Below are positions 10,034-24,300 of a stretch of 64,000 bases of DNA, in pieces. Made by a program: the position numbers and the translations under genes. Origin of the DNA: Acanthosoma haemorrhoidale (taxonomy: Eukaryota; Arthropoda; Insecta; Hemiptera; Acanthosomatidae); contig OV884012.1 in assembly GCA_930367205.1 (NCBI GenBank), forward strand, positions 51,791,239 through 51,855,238, written 5' to 3'. The notes under the pieces were generated by a model that was given only the letters and a program-made list of their open reading frames with translations, was not told the origin of the DNA and made no database searches. Every line of letters begins with the position of its first letter. Position 1 is the first letter of the stretch.

Positions 10034-13000
10034 ACTGCTCAAATAGTAAATTTAATTATTTTTATATAATTTTTATTTTTCTAAACACTTATTATTTCAA
10101 AAATGTATCAATATGTTGCTTCCAGTATGTGCTATCAGTATAATTCTGTCCAACTTATTTTAATAGCTATGTGGAAAATTCATGGAATTGATAGTTATTA
10201 TAAAACATATATATGAATAATTTATTAATAAAATACATTTGATAATAGTTTCTAGTTACTATACAATACATTTATATTTCTCTACTTATGTTTTTCTTAT
10301 CCAACAACATAATATTTGGCTTAAACTTAAATTAAAAAAAATATAAATAATTAATTTATTCTTCATCATTATCAGACAAGTAATAACTTCTAAATTCTAA
10401 AGACTAGTATATCTCTTAATAAAATAAAATATAGTAGAACAGTAAATTGATGAGTCAGAAAGACTGTATATTCCATATAAAGATATCATTTAGAACATTA
10501 GTTTCTGTATAGATTAGTATCAGTAGTAATTGTTATCCACGGTAATTTTGTTGGGAAATATTTAATTCTATCATTTGCAATTATTATTATACACCTCATA
10601 TTAGTAAGTTATTAGTTTTATTGTTGACTAATTCCTATAGGATTGTTAAGTTTATTTATTACATATAAAGCTAATAATTTTCTGATTAAGCCCCAAATGT
10701 CCTTAATCAAAGGTAATAATTTAAATATCTAACATTGAGCCAAAAGAAACTCTTTTAAGCAGGATTATTAAACTCATTTATATTACTAAAATTGAATAAT
10801 GTAATTTTTAATTAGCTTAGTTGAGTCCACAAGGGGCGATTTGATCTCTTCAAGTTTGGTAATCTTAGCAGGTAAAAATGAAAAGTTGGTCAACATGTAT
10901 AGATGTGTCCTGAAACAAGGGTTTAGCCTTTTTGATGGAGGTCGAATTATCTTCCAAACAACACGTTTTATTTTATTTTTTCAAAATTTTCAGCATTGCA
11001 CAGTGCTGTCTTCACTTAAGTATATCACTTTCAATGTTTTCCCTATGCGCTGTGCTATCGGTGAGAAGCAGACTCAGGTTGGTATATAAGGCAAATGGCA
11101 TTCTGCATTGCAGCAATGGTATTGGTGGTGTTTGGTTATGGTTAGGATAAAATAAGTTAAAGCATACTTTGCTAGCCTGGAGCCATAGCACCTGAAACTA
11201 CATGAAAAACGTATCTCCCACAAGCAGGTCCTATTGTTGGATAATTTTTTCTATGATTCAAAATAATTGTTGACTCCCTCACTTAAAACCCTGGTGTTTC
11301 TTGAAAATTACTTACTAATGTTTGCAAGAAAATCTCCCATATAACAAGGGGTTTACTCAGGTGATTTAAAAGTTGGAATTATTTAATTTACCATAGAATT
11401 ATAATTAATAGTTTGTTAATTTTATCAATTGAATAAAATTCAGAAAGAAAACCCCAGAAATAGATCTATTTTAGGATGAAATTGCAAAAAAGATATAGGA
11501 TTATGTATTTAAAACCTAGTATTGAAGATTGGTGAAGATCTGTTGAGAACTCTGATTTTCCTTAATCACAAGAAAAAGGAAAAAACCTTCAAACCTGAAC
11601 CCTAATCATAACTGAAGACAGTTATATTTACAATTTATGAATTCTTGGGAAATCTTTGACCTAGGGCTGGATTTCCTAAACCAAACATTTATTCCTACAA
11701 CAAATAGTCTGGTGCAACATATACTTTTCCCTATGAGTCTAAACCATTGTTTGAACTAAACTCACTTGTCAAAAGCAATCACACCTCCATATGAATTGAA
11801 ATCAATTGCCCTCCAACCATGAGAAACCTTTCGGCTTATTTATATTGTGGGGAGTTTTAGCTTTTTTATATGATTTCGGTTAATCTCTCGTTAATAAGGT
11901 GACAGCATAAAGTTTTACTTTGTATTGTATCATGCGTGCGAATTACAAGTACGTGTACGGCGTAATAATGATCCAAGCTGTTTATAATAAGGCAAAAGAC
12001 ATTAGAACGCTGATACTTAAGAGTATGGAGATAAAATATGACAAAGTTACAAGTAATGAAAATTTTAATATTAAAATTGATAGTTTCCAAGCCCTGCGTA
12101 CTGGCGTGCTAGATTTTGCCCAAAGTAAATTGTTGTCATTTTAGCCAATCCTCCCCTCAGGGTGCAGTTTTGGAGTAATTGTTGCTTGATGATAAGAGTT
12201 GTTTAATCTATAATGTTGGTTTATCTAACGTTTTTTGTAATTTTTAGGCATATGTTATTTTGTTTCCCTTATTTTAATTTTTAACCATTTTAATTATAAT
12301 TTTATAGTGTTATTATAAATTTATTTATATTTTAATCTTTTGACTTTTGAGTTTTTTTTTTATTTAACGTACAGGTGCTTTCGGCAGCTCAAACTGCTAT
12401 TATCAAGTGATGAAAAATGACATCGAATTTAATGTTTGGCATGTTATGTAATTGTCACATCCTAAAGAAAAACATTTCGAAGAGAAACCAACATTTGGTG
12501 TTATTTAAAACCTAGATTTCATTGATGTCTTAATCAGAATTTATATTAGGTTAAATCTCATCATTAGAATCAGGTTCAAAGCCATCAGCAACTATTTTGT
12601 TTCACAGCATTCATTTTTTGTTAAGACTTGGATGAATGATGATGCAACATACATTATTATATTGGTGCCTGTTTCAGTTTTTATTTGACGGTCTTATAAT
12701 CTTGCCAAAATGTTTTACTCTCTTTTAGCTATCCACTTGATGCTTCCTGGGTTGTCTGGAAGTTTTTAGTTCCAGTAGTAAAAATATTGAAATAATTTGA
12801 GAATAAAGAACTGACCTGCAAAGCAAAGTTTGTGAAAATATTTTTTTTAACAAGAAATGAAGTTTATATTAGTTAAAAAATACTGAAAACGAGAGTTTTT
12901 CAGAAAATCAAAAAAATAAGTTTTAAAACTCTTGCTTCCATTATCTTCGTGTTTTGCTTGAAAACCATAAAAATGGCTGCAACTCCAAGGACGACTCCAC

Positions 13001-15339
13001 CAATTCATACAAAAGTTTATGGGTACATAGACACGACGAAAATATAATTGTTTCCCTGGAGCATCTTTTTGATTGCTACCAAAATTCCTACTTTTTGGTA
13101 AGCTGAAAGGTTTTTGTTTGCTAAAAACGAGTACAAGCTTGTTTTTTCCTAAAAAATCGTACTGAGTCACTTTTAGCGTCTCCAGGTTTCTGTAACTTTT
13201 CATAATATACAATAATAATGCAATACTGTAAGTAATAATAATACAGAAATCTAAGGTTATTTAATTATGTCCACCATATTTTACTTATTCTAAAAAAGAT
13301 AAAAAAACAAATAGTAGAATGATGGACGATAACTTAATTAAACATACAGAGCAAACAAATGAAAAGAAAAAAATAACAATGTTAAAAAAATTGAGTTTTT
13401 AAACTTAAAGTATTTTTTTTTGTTAAGCAAAAATACTGAAAATGATTCATTGAGAATGGTGACCCCATGACTAGATACCTCTTGTTAGCCAACTCAGGTG
13501 TTTTGGCGACAAAAAAAAAAATATATGTATATACACATTGCAAAAAAGATATATTGAAGTAAGATAAGTGAGCTTTTACTTTAATAAATGATGGGCTAGG
13601 TAATCACTTTTATGTATTCTGGTTCATAATTTTATGTTTAAAATAATATAATGCTCAACAGTATTTTATTCTCCTTGTGCTTTATAAATCATGTGTTCAC
13701 TTATCATATTGTAAGATGTTTTTAAAGTAAAGTTAATAAATAAATATTTATTTGGGTTATATTTACAGTACTGTGGCATTAAATACTTCCAATATTAACT
13801 ATTATTAATATATATTTTCTTAATTAAGCTTCAAGGAATTGATTGTAGATAGGTTGATGTTAAGTAGTTAATTTATCAATTATTTTTTAATAGATTGTAG
13901 TTTAGAAAAATTATATTTTTCAAGGAAGGTGAGAACTTCTGATGAATATAAATCTGTAACAGCTATTTAACCTTAAGTTTTTTGCAAAAAAATAAAATAA
14001 AATTTAATTTGTTCACAGGACTTGGAGTACTATTTGGGTTAAGGCCACTGTAGGTATTGGTAGATACCCAGCTTTAAGGAAGAGATCAAGGTTTTTTTTT
14101 TGGTTTTTTTAAACAACTATTTTTTGAAGATTAGTTCAATTTTATATATAATGCTACTACTAAACATTTTCTGTATTAACTCAGGTACTGTTTTTAAACG
14201 GTTGTGTGCTATAGAATGTACTGCTTTCCTTTTAATGTTCAGATCACAGACTTATTAAACATTATTGCCTAAAAAGCGGTTATTAGTCAGTGCCTTTCTT
14301 AAACTTTTGGGGAAATGAAACTTTAAGAGGAATTATGAAGGTGAAACTTATTTCATGAGTTATACAGTTCCTATACAATAGATAGTTTGATAGAACTTGA
14401 GAGGAGTGCTCTTCAAACTTTACTCCCAACGCCCACTCTCCAAAAAAAAAAAATATTATGATCCTGTAAAGGTTCAAATAGGTTTTAATTGTTGTGAGAG
14501 TATTAAATTACTAATTCAGTAAAATCAAATATTCTTTGAGTTAATTCTGTAGGGTGGTAATCGATGGCAATGTTTCACCTCTCCATCTAATAGGTTGTTA
14601 CAAGAGTCCCTGTGCGTGCAAACAAAGACTAAAATAATGTATTAAACCCTTATTTGACTCTTTTGATAATATAATTTATATCTTTGTTAACATTGAATAA
14701 TTCTTATTAAATTATGGGTCTCAGTCGTGTTTCCATTTCATTTACTATTATCTATTAACCATATTAGCCATGATAATGTCTGAAGAAAAAATTGTGATTC
14801 ACTGTCATTTAAGGCAATACTGAAAAAAAGGATCGATTTGCTAAGATGGAAGTTGAAGAAATTTGTTCATTGGAAGGTGGAGAGATGGTCCATTGCAATA
14901 AAGTAGGTCTAAGGTTCAAACACTAGGAATGCCAGTTAACCAGACACAAATCCATCATGTCGCCTTTTAGTAGGAATCATTGTTATTATCACCAAATTCA
15001 ACCATAGGCAGAAAGATGGGTAAAAGTTGTTGTTTATTCTAATTTTATGCATAAAAACTTTTGTATCAACCTAGTCAGGTTTTGGGCTCAAATCCTTAGA
15101 TGGACGATTACATATTTTGCTTCCCTTTATAAGAGGGGGTGGCTCTCACCCATAAACACCTTTTTCAGCCCTGTTTCAAAGAATATAAGGGAATAGATAA
15201 ATAAACAAACAAATATAGTATGTAATTTATTATAACATATAAAACAAATAGGTATTTAAAAATATTTACATACATTTCATGTAGTTTAAATTCTGTCTTC
15301 ATAGGAATTTAAACAGAAAAAGAACAGAAGGAACTGGAA
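6936..15339. other. Long AT-rich intergenic region, no supported gene
   Basis: About 8.4 kb upstream of the transporter gene. I checked the longer open frames (8,525-8,791 plus; 12,847-13,212 minus; 10,841-11,150 plus) and found no family motif, splice framework or repeat partner. Content is A/T homopolymers, one (AT)n microsatellite and diverged repeats. Confidence 0.4.
9977..10031. repeat. (AT)n microsatellite
   Basis: An uninterrupted TA/AT dinucleotide run of about 54 bp. Confidence 0.95.
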
Positions 15340-15363
15340 ATGGAAGAAGAGGAAGAAGCAAAT
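15340..15363 (+). CDS. Tentative first coding exon of the SLC15-like gene
   Basis: ATG followed by a run of Glu codons (MEEEEEAN), then a weak donor GTATTA. It joins in phase 0 to the 15,462 acceptor, and an acidic cytosolic N-terminus is plausible. The donor is poor, so the real start could lie further upstream. Confidence 0.35.
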
Positions 15364-18300
15364 GTATTACTACACTTTATAAATATTTAACAAAAATATT
15401 TATAAATAGTTTAATATAAATATAATTTTCAACTGAAGACTAAATATTCACTTCACTGCAGGTCTTCATCAAATATCCTAAACATGTGACATTTATTTAC
15501 TTGTCTGAGCTATTGGAAAGATATTCATATTATAGTTTTAGAAGTAAGTGGCCAGTTTTCCATATTTTTATTGATAATCAATAATTCATTTTTATGATAT
15601 TATGAAATTTTATTTTTTTCAAGTTAGCAATCTTGTTCCTATATTTTTATGATGTTTTGGAATTGAGTGTAAATGAAGCGACTGTATACTTTCACTGTTT
15701 TATTATCATTGCATACTCTATGCCTCTTTTTGGGGGTTGGGTAGCAGACAGTTTGTTAGGAAAATTTTGGTAAGTTAATTTCAAATATGACATCATAAAC
15801 TGAGGTAAGTTTAATGTGTACTAAACTTAAATATGTTAACAAAAATATTTCTGAAAATTTATTTTGTAGGACAATAGCTTATTTCTCAGTTGTTTATATA
15901 GTTGGAGCAGTGTTCTTGACAGCCTCTTCATTGGCTTCTCAATACTATCTTTCTAGAACGTAAGTATGTGAAGAAACATTGATAATTAATGTTGTAGTGT
16001 AGATAAGACCAAGAAGCAATCAGTGAAGGCCAAAACACATTCCATGTGATACTATAAAGAAGTTGAAGTTTTGTTTGAATGAATATATTTAGAAATTGAG
16101 AATATAAATTCAAATCAAATGTGATGCATTCACACAAATAACGGTTCCGTTATCGTTGCAAAAGCAAGTTTATTGATAGTTTTAATGACTATTGTAATTA
16201 TAGTTGGAAAAAAACCAAAAAAAACTTACATATTGTCGATCAGGAGGCTGTGATCTTTAAATTTATATCCTACTCATAACCATAGAAAAACAAATTTTTT
16301 TTTAATAGAAAGTAAATAATTTATGAAACTTACTCATGTTTTATGAAAATAGTATATTTGCCATGTGTTTTGTATATCAGGTAGGCCCTCCATGTGAAAT
16401 TTTATGTCTCTAACTTGAACAAAGACCAGAGCAGGCAGACACCCTGATGAAAACATAAGAGTTTCTGGTTTTGAAAACATCAATAAAACTGTAAAAATTA
16501 ATGAAAGTGAAAGTCTGCATATAACTTTCCAACAAATTATCTTCTGCATCAATTACTTTGAAACAAACTGTAATACCAATCTAAGACAAAATAAAGTACG
16601 TTGCTCTCACCTTGAACTGACGAGATACATGAAACCCTTATATACAGATGAAAAGACAGAAGATTAATAAATGTTACAAATTAAAGAAGTAGTTCAACTC
16701 TTTGTCGAAATATCAAAACTGTCGTTAGTTTTAATTAGTTATTTACCTCACAATACTTCGATCTAAACATACGATGTAAACAAGTAAAAAGTATTCAACA
16801 ATCAATTTTATGTCTCAAATTATACATTACATAAAGATTTCTTTAAATATTCCTTTTTTCAAATTTAATTAAAATCAGGTATAACAGATTCCATGAATAG
16901 ATTTCTGGTCACAAGAATTTACTTATTCTGCAGTCTGGAGATTTAATTTTTTATCTCAATTGAGAAGTCCAGGAAAATTAAGCCTCAGTCCTTCAACATG
17001 TGTCTAGCTATTGCTCACTAACATTTTACTTCCATCCTCTAACCACCCCTTTTGAGGCCTTGATGTCAAAACACCATTCATTCATAAATTTCATCAAAAT
17101 TTAACATCTTTCTTTCATCAACCAATATCCAATTCCCAACTCAATATTCCACCAAACAACACATCCATTCACGGCTTATTATGAACTCCTAGCTTACAAA
17201 TATTAATAATGTGTTTAGATAAATAAGGTTTCTGGGCTACTGTTTTTACTGAATGTTGTAACTGACTTTAAAAGCTTAAGAGAGTTTAGAATTCTAGTTG
17301 GTCTGTTCTAGTAAAAGAAAAAAAAGTTAATAACATACAATGAGGTCGATAAACCATGAAGGTTTATTAGACTATTCTCTTTTGTTGAATTCTAAAACAA
17401 AATATAATTTACAGGTGAGACCATAAACTTATCCTGTTCTCCTACCAGATTAGCAAAAATTAATGTCCCTGAGATTATCACTATAAATTGTTTGGTTATC
17501 TTAGCAATGTAGGAGCAAAATTGTTTCAACCATTCCTTGTTAACAACAAATTTTTCCCAGTTTTACAAAGAGGGTTGATTTTTAGCATGGAAATTTTACT
17601 TAACGCCCAAAAGATGCAACAGACAAAAAAAACACATGAAAAATAATGAAGTATTCACAATTAATTAAATAATTAATTGATAACTTATAGCAGGGAATCA
17701 AATTAAAAATCTTGATGTACTGATTAATAATTAGTATGAATTATTTGTTGGTAACCCTTAATCATTAATTGTATGATAAATACTTTTACACAACTTTTTT
17801 AAAAGTTATTTTGGTTTTGAAACAAATGAGATATCTATTATTTTTTTAAAAAATATTCTTTAATTTTATGCATTCTTAGGATTATGGATATAATGTACTA
17901 AATTATTAAATAACCTAAGTTTTAATGGTTAAACCAATTTATAGACCCTTGAGTGTAATGGGACTGGTGTTCATTGCTGTTGGCTCTGGAGCAATGAAAC
18001 CATGTATTGTACCTTTTGGAGCTGATCAGTTTGTGGTCCCTCAGCAGAAAAAAGAACTGGATGAATTCTTCTCATTATTTTATTGGTGCATTAATGTTGG
18101 AAGTCTTATGGCTTGCATTTTTTCTCCATACATAAGATCAAACGTGACATGTTTTGGATATGAACATTGTTACCCACTGGCGTTTACTGTTGCAATGGGT
18201 GCCATGATTTTAGCTCTAAGTAAAAATTTATCATTCACTTATTCCTATAGAAATAATAAAAAAAACTGCCATTTAGAAGAGAGGAAGTTTTTTGATTTTT

Positions 18301-21300
18301 TTTAATTTAAAAATTTTTCCCCTGATTCAATGTTTTCGATCTACTATTTCTGTTTTTTAAAAATTGTGATAGAAATTGCTACTGTATTATTATAACAACC
18401 AATTAAAACTTGAAATCAATAAAAAAATTAAAACCGCACATTGGGTAGCTTTCAAAGTTACATTTAAATACTTTTCCCATTAAAAGGAACATATATTTTT
18501 AGACAAATTCTTACAAATAAAATTTTTTTTCTTTTTAAAAAAAAAAACAATAGTAATATATCCATAAAAGTAACTTAAAAAATTATTAAACCCCTTTCAC
18601 AGTGTTCCTGATATTATACATCTACCTTATACATTTATCTCTAATTGCCAAAACCTATGTTTTAAACCTATAATTGGTATTGGAACCTTGAATGTTATTT
18701 AATACTATTTGGATTTTTATTAACCTCTTTAAATGGCCAGTTCAATTTCAATTATAAGATTATTCATAATTATGTTTTTCCTATTTCTATGTATTTTTAG
18801 CCAGGTTGGGAGTGATATCATCACATTGGTCTTCAGGTAATCAGGTGCAGTTAGTTCATAAGTTTCCAAAACCCAAAAACCAACATACTATATGAGCCGT
18901 TAAGTATCAAAACCAACTCTATCCAGTTTTTTTCAAAGCAAACCTTTTTCAGTTTTTTAAAGTATTAGGCGTTTTCGATAACCTCCTTGAGGGATTCTGA
19001 TGAAAACCAGCTCCATTTCATTAAATAACAACTTCAAAAGTGTATATTCATATCAAATCCAGCTGAGAGTAGTTTCTTGTCTCTCTAAAATATAATGTCT
19101 CATCTAATAAAAAATGTCTGAATATGGATTGACCTGGTTTTGAAAATAAACTTATAAGAACCATATAATTAACAATAACATACGTTGCACTGCACATATA
19201 AATGCACACACTTATGCATTTAAAATAAATGAAGACCTATTTATTTATTATTACATCTACACAGGTGGTCTGAAAAGTTTCCGACCTCAACATGAAGATG
19301 ATAATAAAATAAATAAAAGCTAGTGAAATAAAAGCTTTGTTAGGTCGGAAACTTTTCAGACCACCCTCATATATCTACTACAAAGCTTTTATTTCACTAG
19401 CTTTTATTTATTTTATTATCATCTTCATGTTGAGGTCGGAAACTTTTCAGACCACCTGTGTATTTATTATTTATTATATTATTATACCTATTATTTTGCA
19501 TTTACAATTACAGCAATGCTATCTGTTGGCAAGAAATGGTATATAATTAAGAAGGCTCATAGAAATATCGTAACCCAGTTCTTTCATTGCCTAGGTGTGA
19601 GTTTTTCTGAATTTTAATTCTAATTTGTAGTTTAATTTGTTTTATTCTTGCATTTTACTTATTCCATAAAACTCAGTTAAAAATCTATTAAAAAGGTTAA
19701 ATGCTTGTGTAAAGAGCTAAAAGGCTTAAATAATGAAAAAACACAACAGATATCCAATGCTTTCTCTAATAATTATTAGGCAAAGATAAAAGATATTGAC
19801 ATGGTTAGGAGTTTATTTTATTTTATTATTTATAATTTGTTTATATATATATTGTAGATACCAGTATGTTTGGTAATATATAACGTTTGGAAATGGAATA
19901 ACAGATAGTTTTAGGAGCTAAATTTTTTTTTAAATTCTTGTATAAGGCTGAGGTGGCTGAGTAATATAAAATTTTTAAATTCAGTAATAATCATGTAAGA
20001 ATAAATGTATCTGAAACAATACTCAAGATTATCAATTGTAGTTTGTTTATGATACCAATCCCACATTGATGGAATTGAATGGAATGAAGTTCATAAATCT
20101 TTTCGATTCAGGAACTGTAAAAAGTAATAATTACTTTGATTTTATTTAATATCTGTAGTTGAATTATTTACTAAGTAAACCTTGCACCATTTAATTTTTA
20201 TATTGAAAATTTGTAAAATTTTCTATAATACTAAATATACATGTTCTTAATTATCACAAAGTGTACACAATATCCTTTGTATCTATTTTTATTATAATTT
20301 TATATCACAATTGTGACGTTTCGGGGTCATTCAGTCCACCATGAAGCAATCCATGTTTTGTTGTTAACTTTAAATAATTAATCATAAAAATTAAAATGAT
20401 CAATAAATACTAATATATAAACAAATTAAATATTTTTTAGGAATAGTTGTATCCATTAGTTAGCCTTTTCTATCTCTCCAAGGTTAAAAAATATTTTATT
20501 TTTTTATATATTGACAATAAATATTGATCGTTCTAATTTTTATTATTAATTATTTAATTTGAACAACATGACATGGATTGCTTGATGATGGACTGAATGA
20601 ACTGAACCTAAAACTTTGTAATTATTATTATGAAATTATAATAAAAATAGATACAGAAGGATATTGTGCAGACTTTGTGATATATAATACACATAGACAT
20701 ATATACGACATAATGTTAATATAAATTTTCTTTTTAGTATGGGATTTGGAAAAAAATAAAATCTAAGAAGCATAAAAACCATTGGTTAGACCACGCAGAT
20801 GATAAATTTTCATTAGAATTAATCGAGGACACTAAAACTATTGTCCGTATATTTACTGTTATGTCACCGGCAATTGCCTTTTGGGCTTTAAGCGATAAAC
20901 AGGTATTTTATATTAATTTATATTCCCAAACAATTTACATTAAAGTTATTGGATTAAAAGAATAACTATAAAAATTTAATTAAAAAAGATTATATCTTGA
21001 AAAAAACATATGAATACATATTTACAAATAGCAATCTAAGTTAAAACAACATATAGTAAATAATTAAATTAATAAAAGATAGATAAGTTTGGTCGTTGAA
21101 AGTTATCCATTTATGACAGTAGAACAAACCTTTCATGAGTTAGGTAGACATGTTAAGAGTTCTAGATGTCCTACAAAGAACAAAATTTTTACACTTACCA
21201 CATTGAAACTGTAAGAGATATATTAATGATTCGCAAACCTATTTGAAAAGGAATGATGTCATTAAAGTAGGGTCAAAATACAATTACGACTGGTGAAACA

Positions 21301-24300
21301 CAGCAAAAGGCACAGCCTTTTGAACAAGACTTCAAGGAATCCCTCAAATAAAGAAATAATATGTTATTGAAATCAAGAAAATAAATATATAACTGAAAAA
21401 TAAAATGAAAATTTTAAAGGTAAAAAAAAATTGTGATCAGTGAAATGAGCTTGAAAAAATGGAAAGAATGCAAGGAAAGCTTTAGAAATAGGAAATGTAA
21501 CATATTGTAATGGAGATTCTGTAGTGTGTGCTATTTTAAAATAAAGTGAATAATTTTAATCATAAATATTCTTTTAATTAAAAGTTTAAATCATTTTTGA
21601 GTTTGTATTTAAATAAGGAAAGTTTTGAGTCGGCATAACCAGCAACACCTGAGAAGTTTTATCATATAACTCTATTTATTTCTATATTAAAATTTGTTGG
21701 ACATAATAAATTACAAATAAGTAAATAACACAAAAATTATCATTCGTTATTAAATAAGAAAAGGTGAATTCAGAATAAAGTAAATAAATGTAACAAAAAA
21801 AATGTCAGCCATTGAGGAACTGAGCCCATGTTTCAGAAAATACCCCCCAAAAAAGTGAAGCCAGTTGCCAGTTGCTGCATAATAGCTCATGTTTTATTTT
21901 GCACTATCACTATTAGAGAATAAAATCTTCCCTTAGAACTATTTCTTATTTTATTATTTGTTAATGTCAGTATCAAAACCAGCAAACTCCACTTTTTTGC
22001 CTAAATGAATTATTTACTTCTTATAAAAGAAATTTTTGTAAAGGGTTACATTGTTTGACTTCCAAACAAAAAAACAACACTATTTTTGCGCAAAGAAAAA
22101 TATTTTTAAAATTTAAAGTAGTTTAGCATCTCCTTAAAAAATTGATGGTTTTGTAACTCATACTTTCTCTAGACATAACCCAAAATACTGGAGCTTCAAC
22201 AATTTTCTTAAAACTAAATAAGTACTCTTAAGCAAAATCTTATATGAACGTTCAGTTCTCATGCATAAGAAGAATAAATTAGATTACTGAAAGATAGTCA
22301 GAATAGCCAGTTTGTTCAAAATAAGAAAGTCCTGTTTTGAAGTTTGCATAAACTAGTTAAGAAGATATTTTACAAATCTCTACTGATCGCATAATGACTG
22401 TAGGGTTATATACATACAAGACCTTATCGAAACCATAACAGAATACATAAGTAAACTAAAGTACACATTGATGGCTCAGAACCCCCCACCATACTTCCTC
22501 AAAACCAAGGCTGGTCTAAAAGAAGCTGGTATAGAGACTTGCTTGAGATTAATGTGACAAGTAAATAAAAATAGTTAGACAGGATTCCCGTCAAATTACA
22601 AGGCCTTAGTAAATAAATATAAGTAGCTGGCTGGAGAAATAATATTCTGTCATTAGTTCTTGAAACATTTTTATCTTCTAGCTTTTCCTCACTAAGAAAT
22701 GGAAATGAAAGTGAAGGAGGTTTAAGTTTTTTTTTTATATTTGTTAACCTAACCCAACAAAAATTTAAATGCCCTAAAAGAAGAAAAACAGCCTTATATG
22801 GTACAGATTAAATATTTAAAAATATCAGAAGTATTTTTTGGTTGTAGGGTTCTAGATGGATATTTCAAGCTAAGGCCTTAAATGGTGAGATTGTTGAGTG
22901 GTTCAAAATTGAGCCTGATCAAATGGCATCTATCAGCTCTTTACTAGTTCTTCCTGCTGTTCCACTCTTCCAGAAATTAGTGTTTCCGTGTATGGGTAAA
23001 ATGGGATTGTGTAAGTCTCTTTTATGCAGGATGTCTGTTGGTGGATATATCATGTGTGCCACGTTCCTAGTTGCTGCACTTCTACAGTTCCAAGTTGAGG
23101 TTAGTTTGAAGCATTATCATGTAAATTTATTTCAATTGTATGGTCAAGTAAAAAATCATATTTTCCAGATTTACAAAGATGAGTTTAAACTAAGCATCGC
23201 CTGGCAAATACCTCAGTATGTCATACTCGTTGTGGCGGAAATATTATTTATTATTAGTGGAACAAATTTTGCTTATACCCAGGTATTTAGGAAATGTTTA
23301 TTATATTAATATAGCTTTAGAAATGTATTTAGTTCATGTAATTTATTCAATGTTTTCTTTAGAGTCCAGATAGAATGAAAACATTGGTAACATCCCTTTG
23401 GTTCCTCACAGTATCTCTTGGAAATATATTATCATGTATAACAGTTAGCATTGGAATTAAAAACTTGGTAAGTCTCAGTTAATAAAAAAAGGTATAATCT
23501 AAAATATAACTACTTTTATTATTTAGCACATTATTCAAATTATCAATGTATTTATCTAGTATATACAATATGAATCATATAGCAAGTCCCAAAGTGCTTT
23601 TGTCCCTCAATTTTCTATCACACCAGTTGCCTTTTCAAAACTTACTACCTACTATTTGTCCTCACTCATTGCATCCCTCCCTTTTTTGGTTTTCAATGAT
23701 TATTGATGGTTGGGTTTTCCCCAAAAAAAGAAAGATAGTTGAATTTCTCTTGTATTTTTTACTTCATTCATCTTTTTAATATCCCCATGCCATACGAGTA
23801 ATAATTTTAATTGTTTCGTATTTCTACATTTGAAAAAAAAAAATTCTTGCAGTCTAGCATTGACAATCGTATAGTAAAATTCCGATTTTACTGATTTTCA
23901 TTTGAGAAAACTTTATTATGAACAAGACGTAACCAATTTGCACTCCTAATCCTCAGTATTTACTGTTTCTATGTATGTTTGTAAAAGGGTTAATGTTTTA
24001 AACATACATACTATGAAATACATTTAAAAATTTTGAATCTAGCCTCTGCTCCATTATAAAGGTTTTTATTCAACTCACTATGCCAGAACCAATGTTTTCA
24101 AGTATTCTTTAGAAGACCTGTGAAGGTTAACAACAACAGGTTGAGGATTCGGGATAACATTTGATGGATATATTGGATGTGAATATAATAACATCAAACT
24201 CTTGCCAGTTCTTTGGAGAACCACTTGGTTCCAGTTAAAACTTATTACTTGAAATTCCAACATAAAGGTGGAAGACAATTCATAACAGCAATGCCTCTAG

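Noticed and set aside
11920..12144. Open frames of 74 codons on both strands
   Set aside because: Overlapping frames on both strands in ordinary AT-rich sequence, without motif or supporting exon structure.
12847..13212. Minus-strand frame of 121 codons, with a membrane-like stretch in a neighbouring frame (IGGVVLGVAAIFMVFKQN)
   Set aside because: I could not join the frames by a plausible splice and recognise no family. Possibly a decayed processed gene, but not supported.
14870..15180. Possible tRNA-derived SINE (A-box-like 'gatggtccattgc', B-box-like 'ggttcaaac')
   Set aside because: The boxes are weak, no second copy was found in the window, and no A-tail or duplication is clear.
20310..20345. 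GAAACGTC with a CTGAATGA-like block on the minus strand inside the 430-bp MITE
   Set aside because: The core CUGAUGA is not intact and the region pairs with the MITE's other arm, so a hammerhead is not supported.
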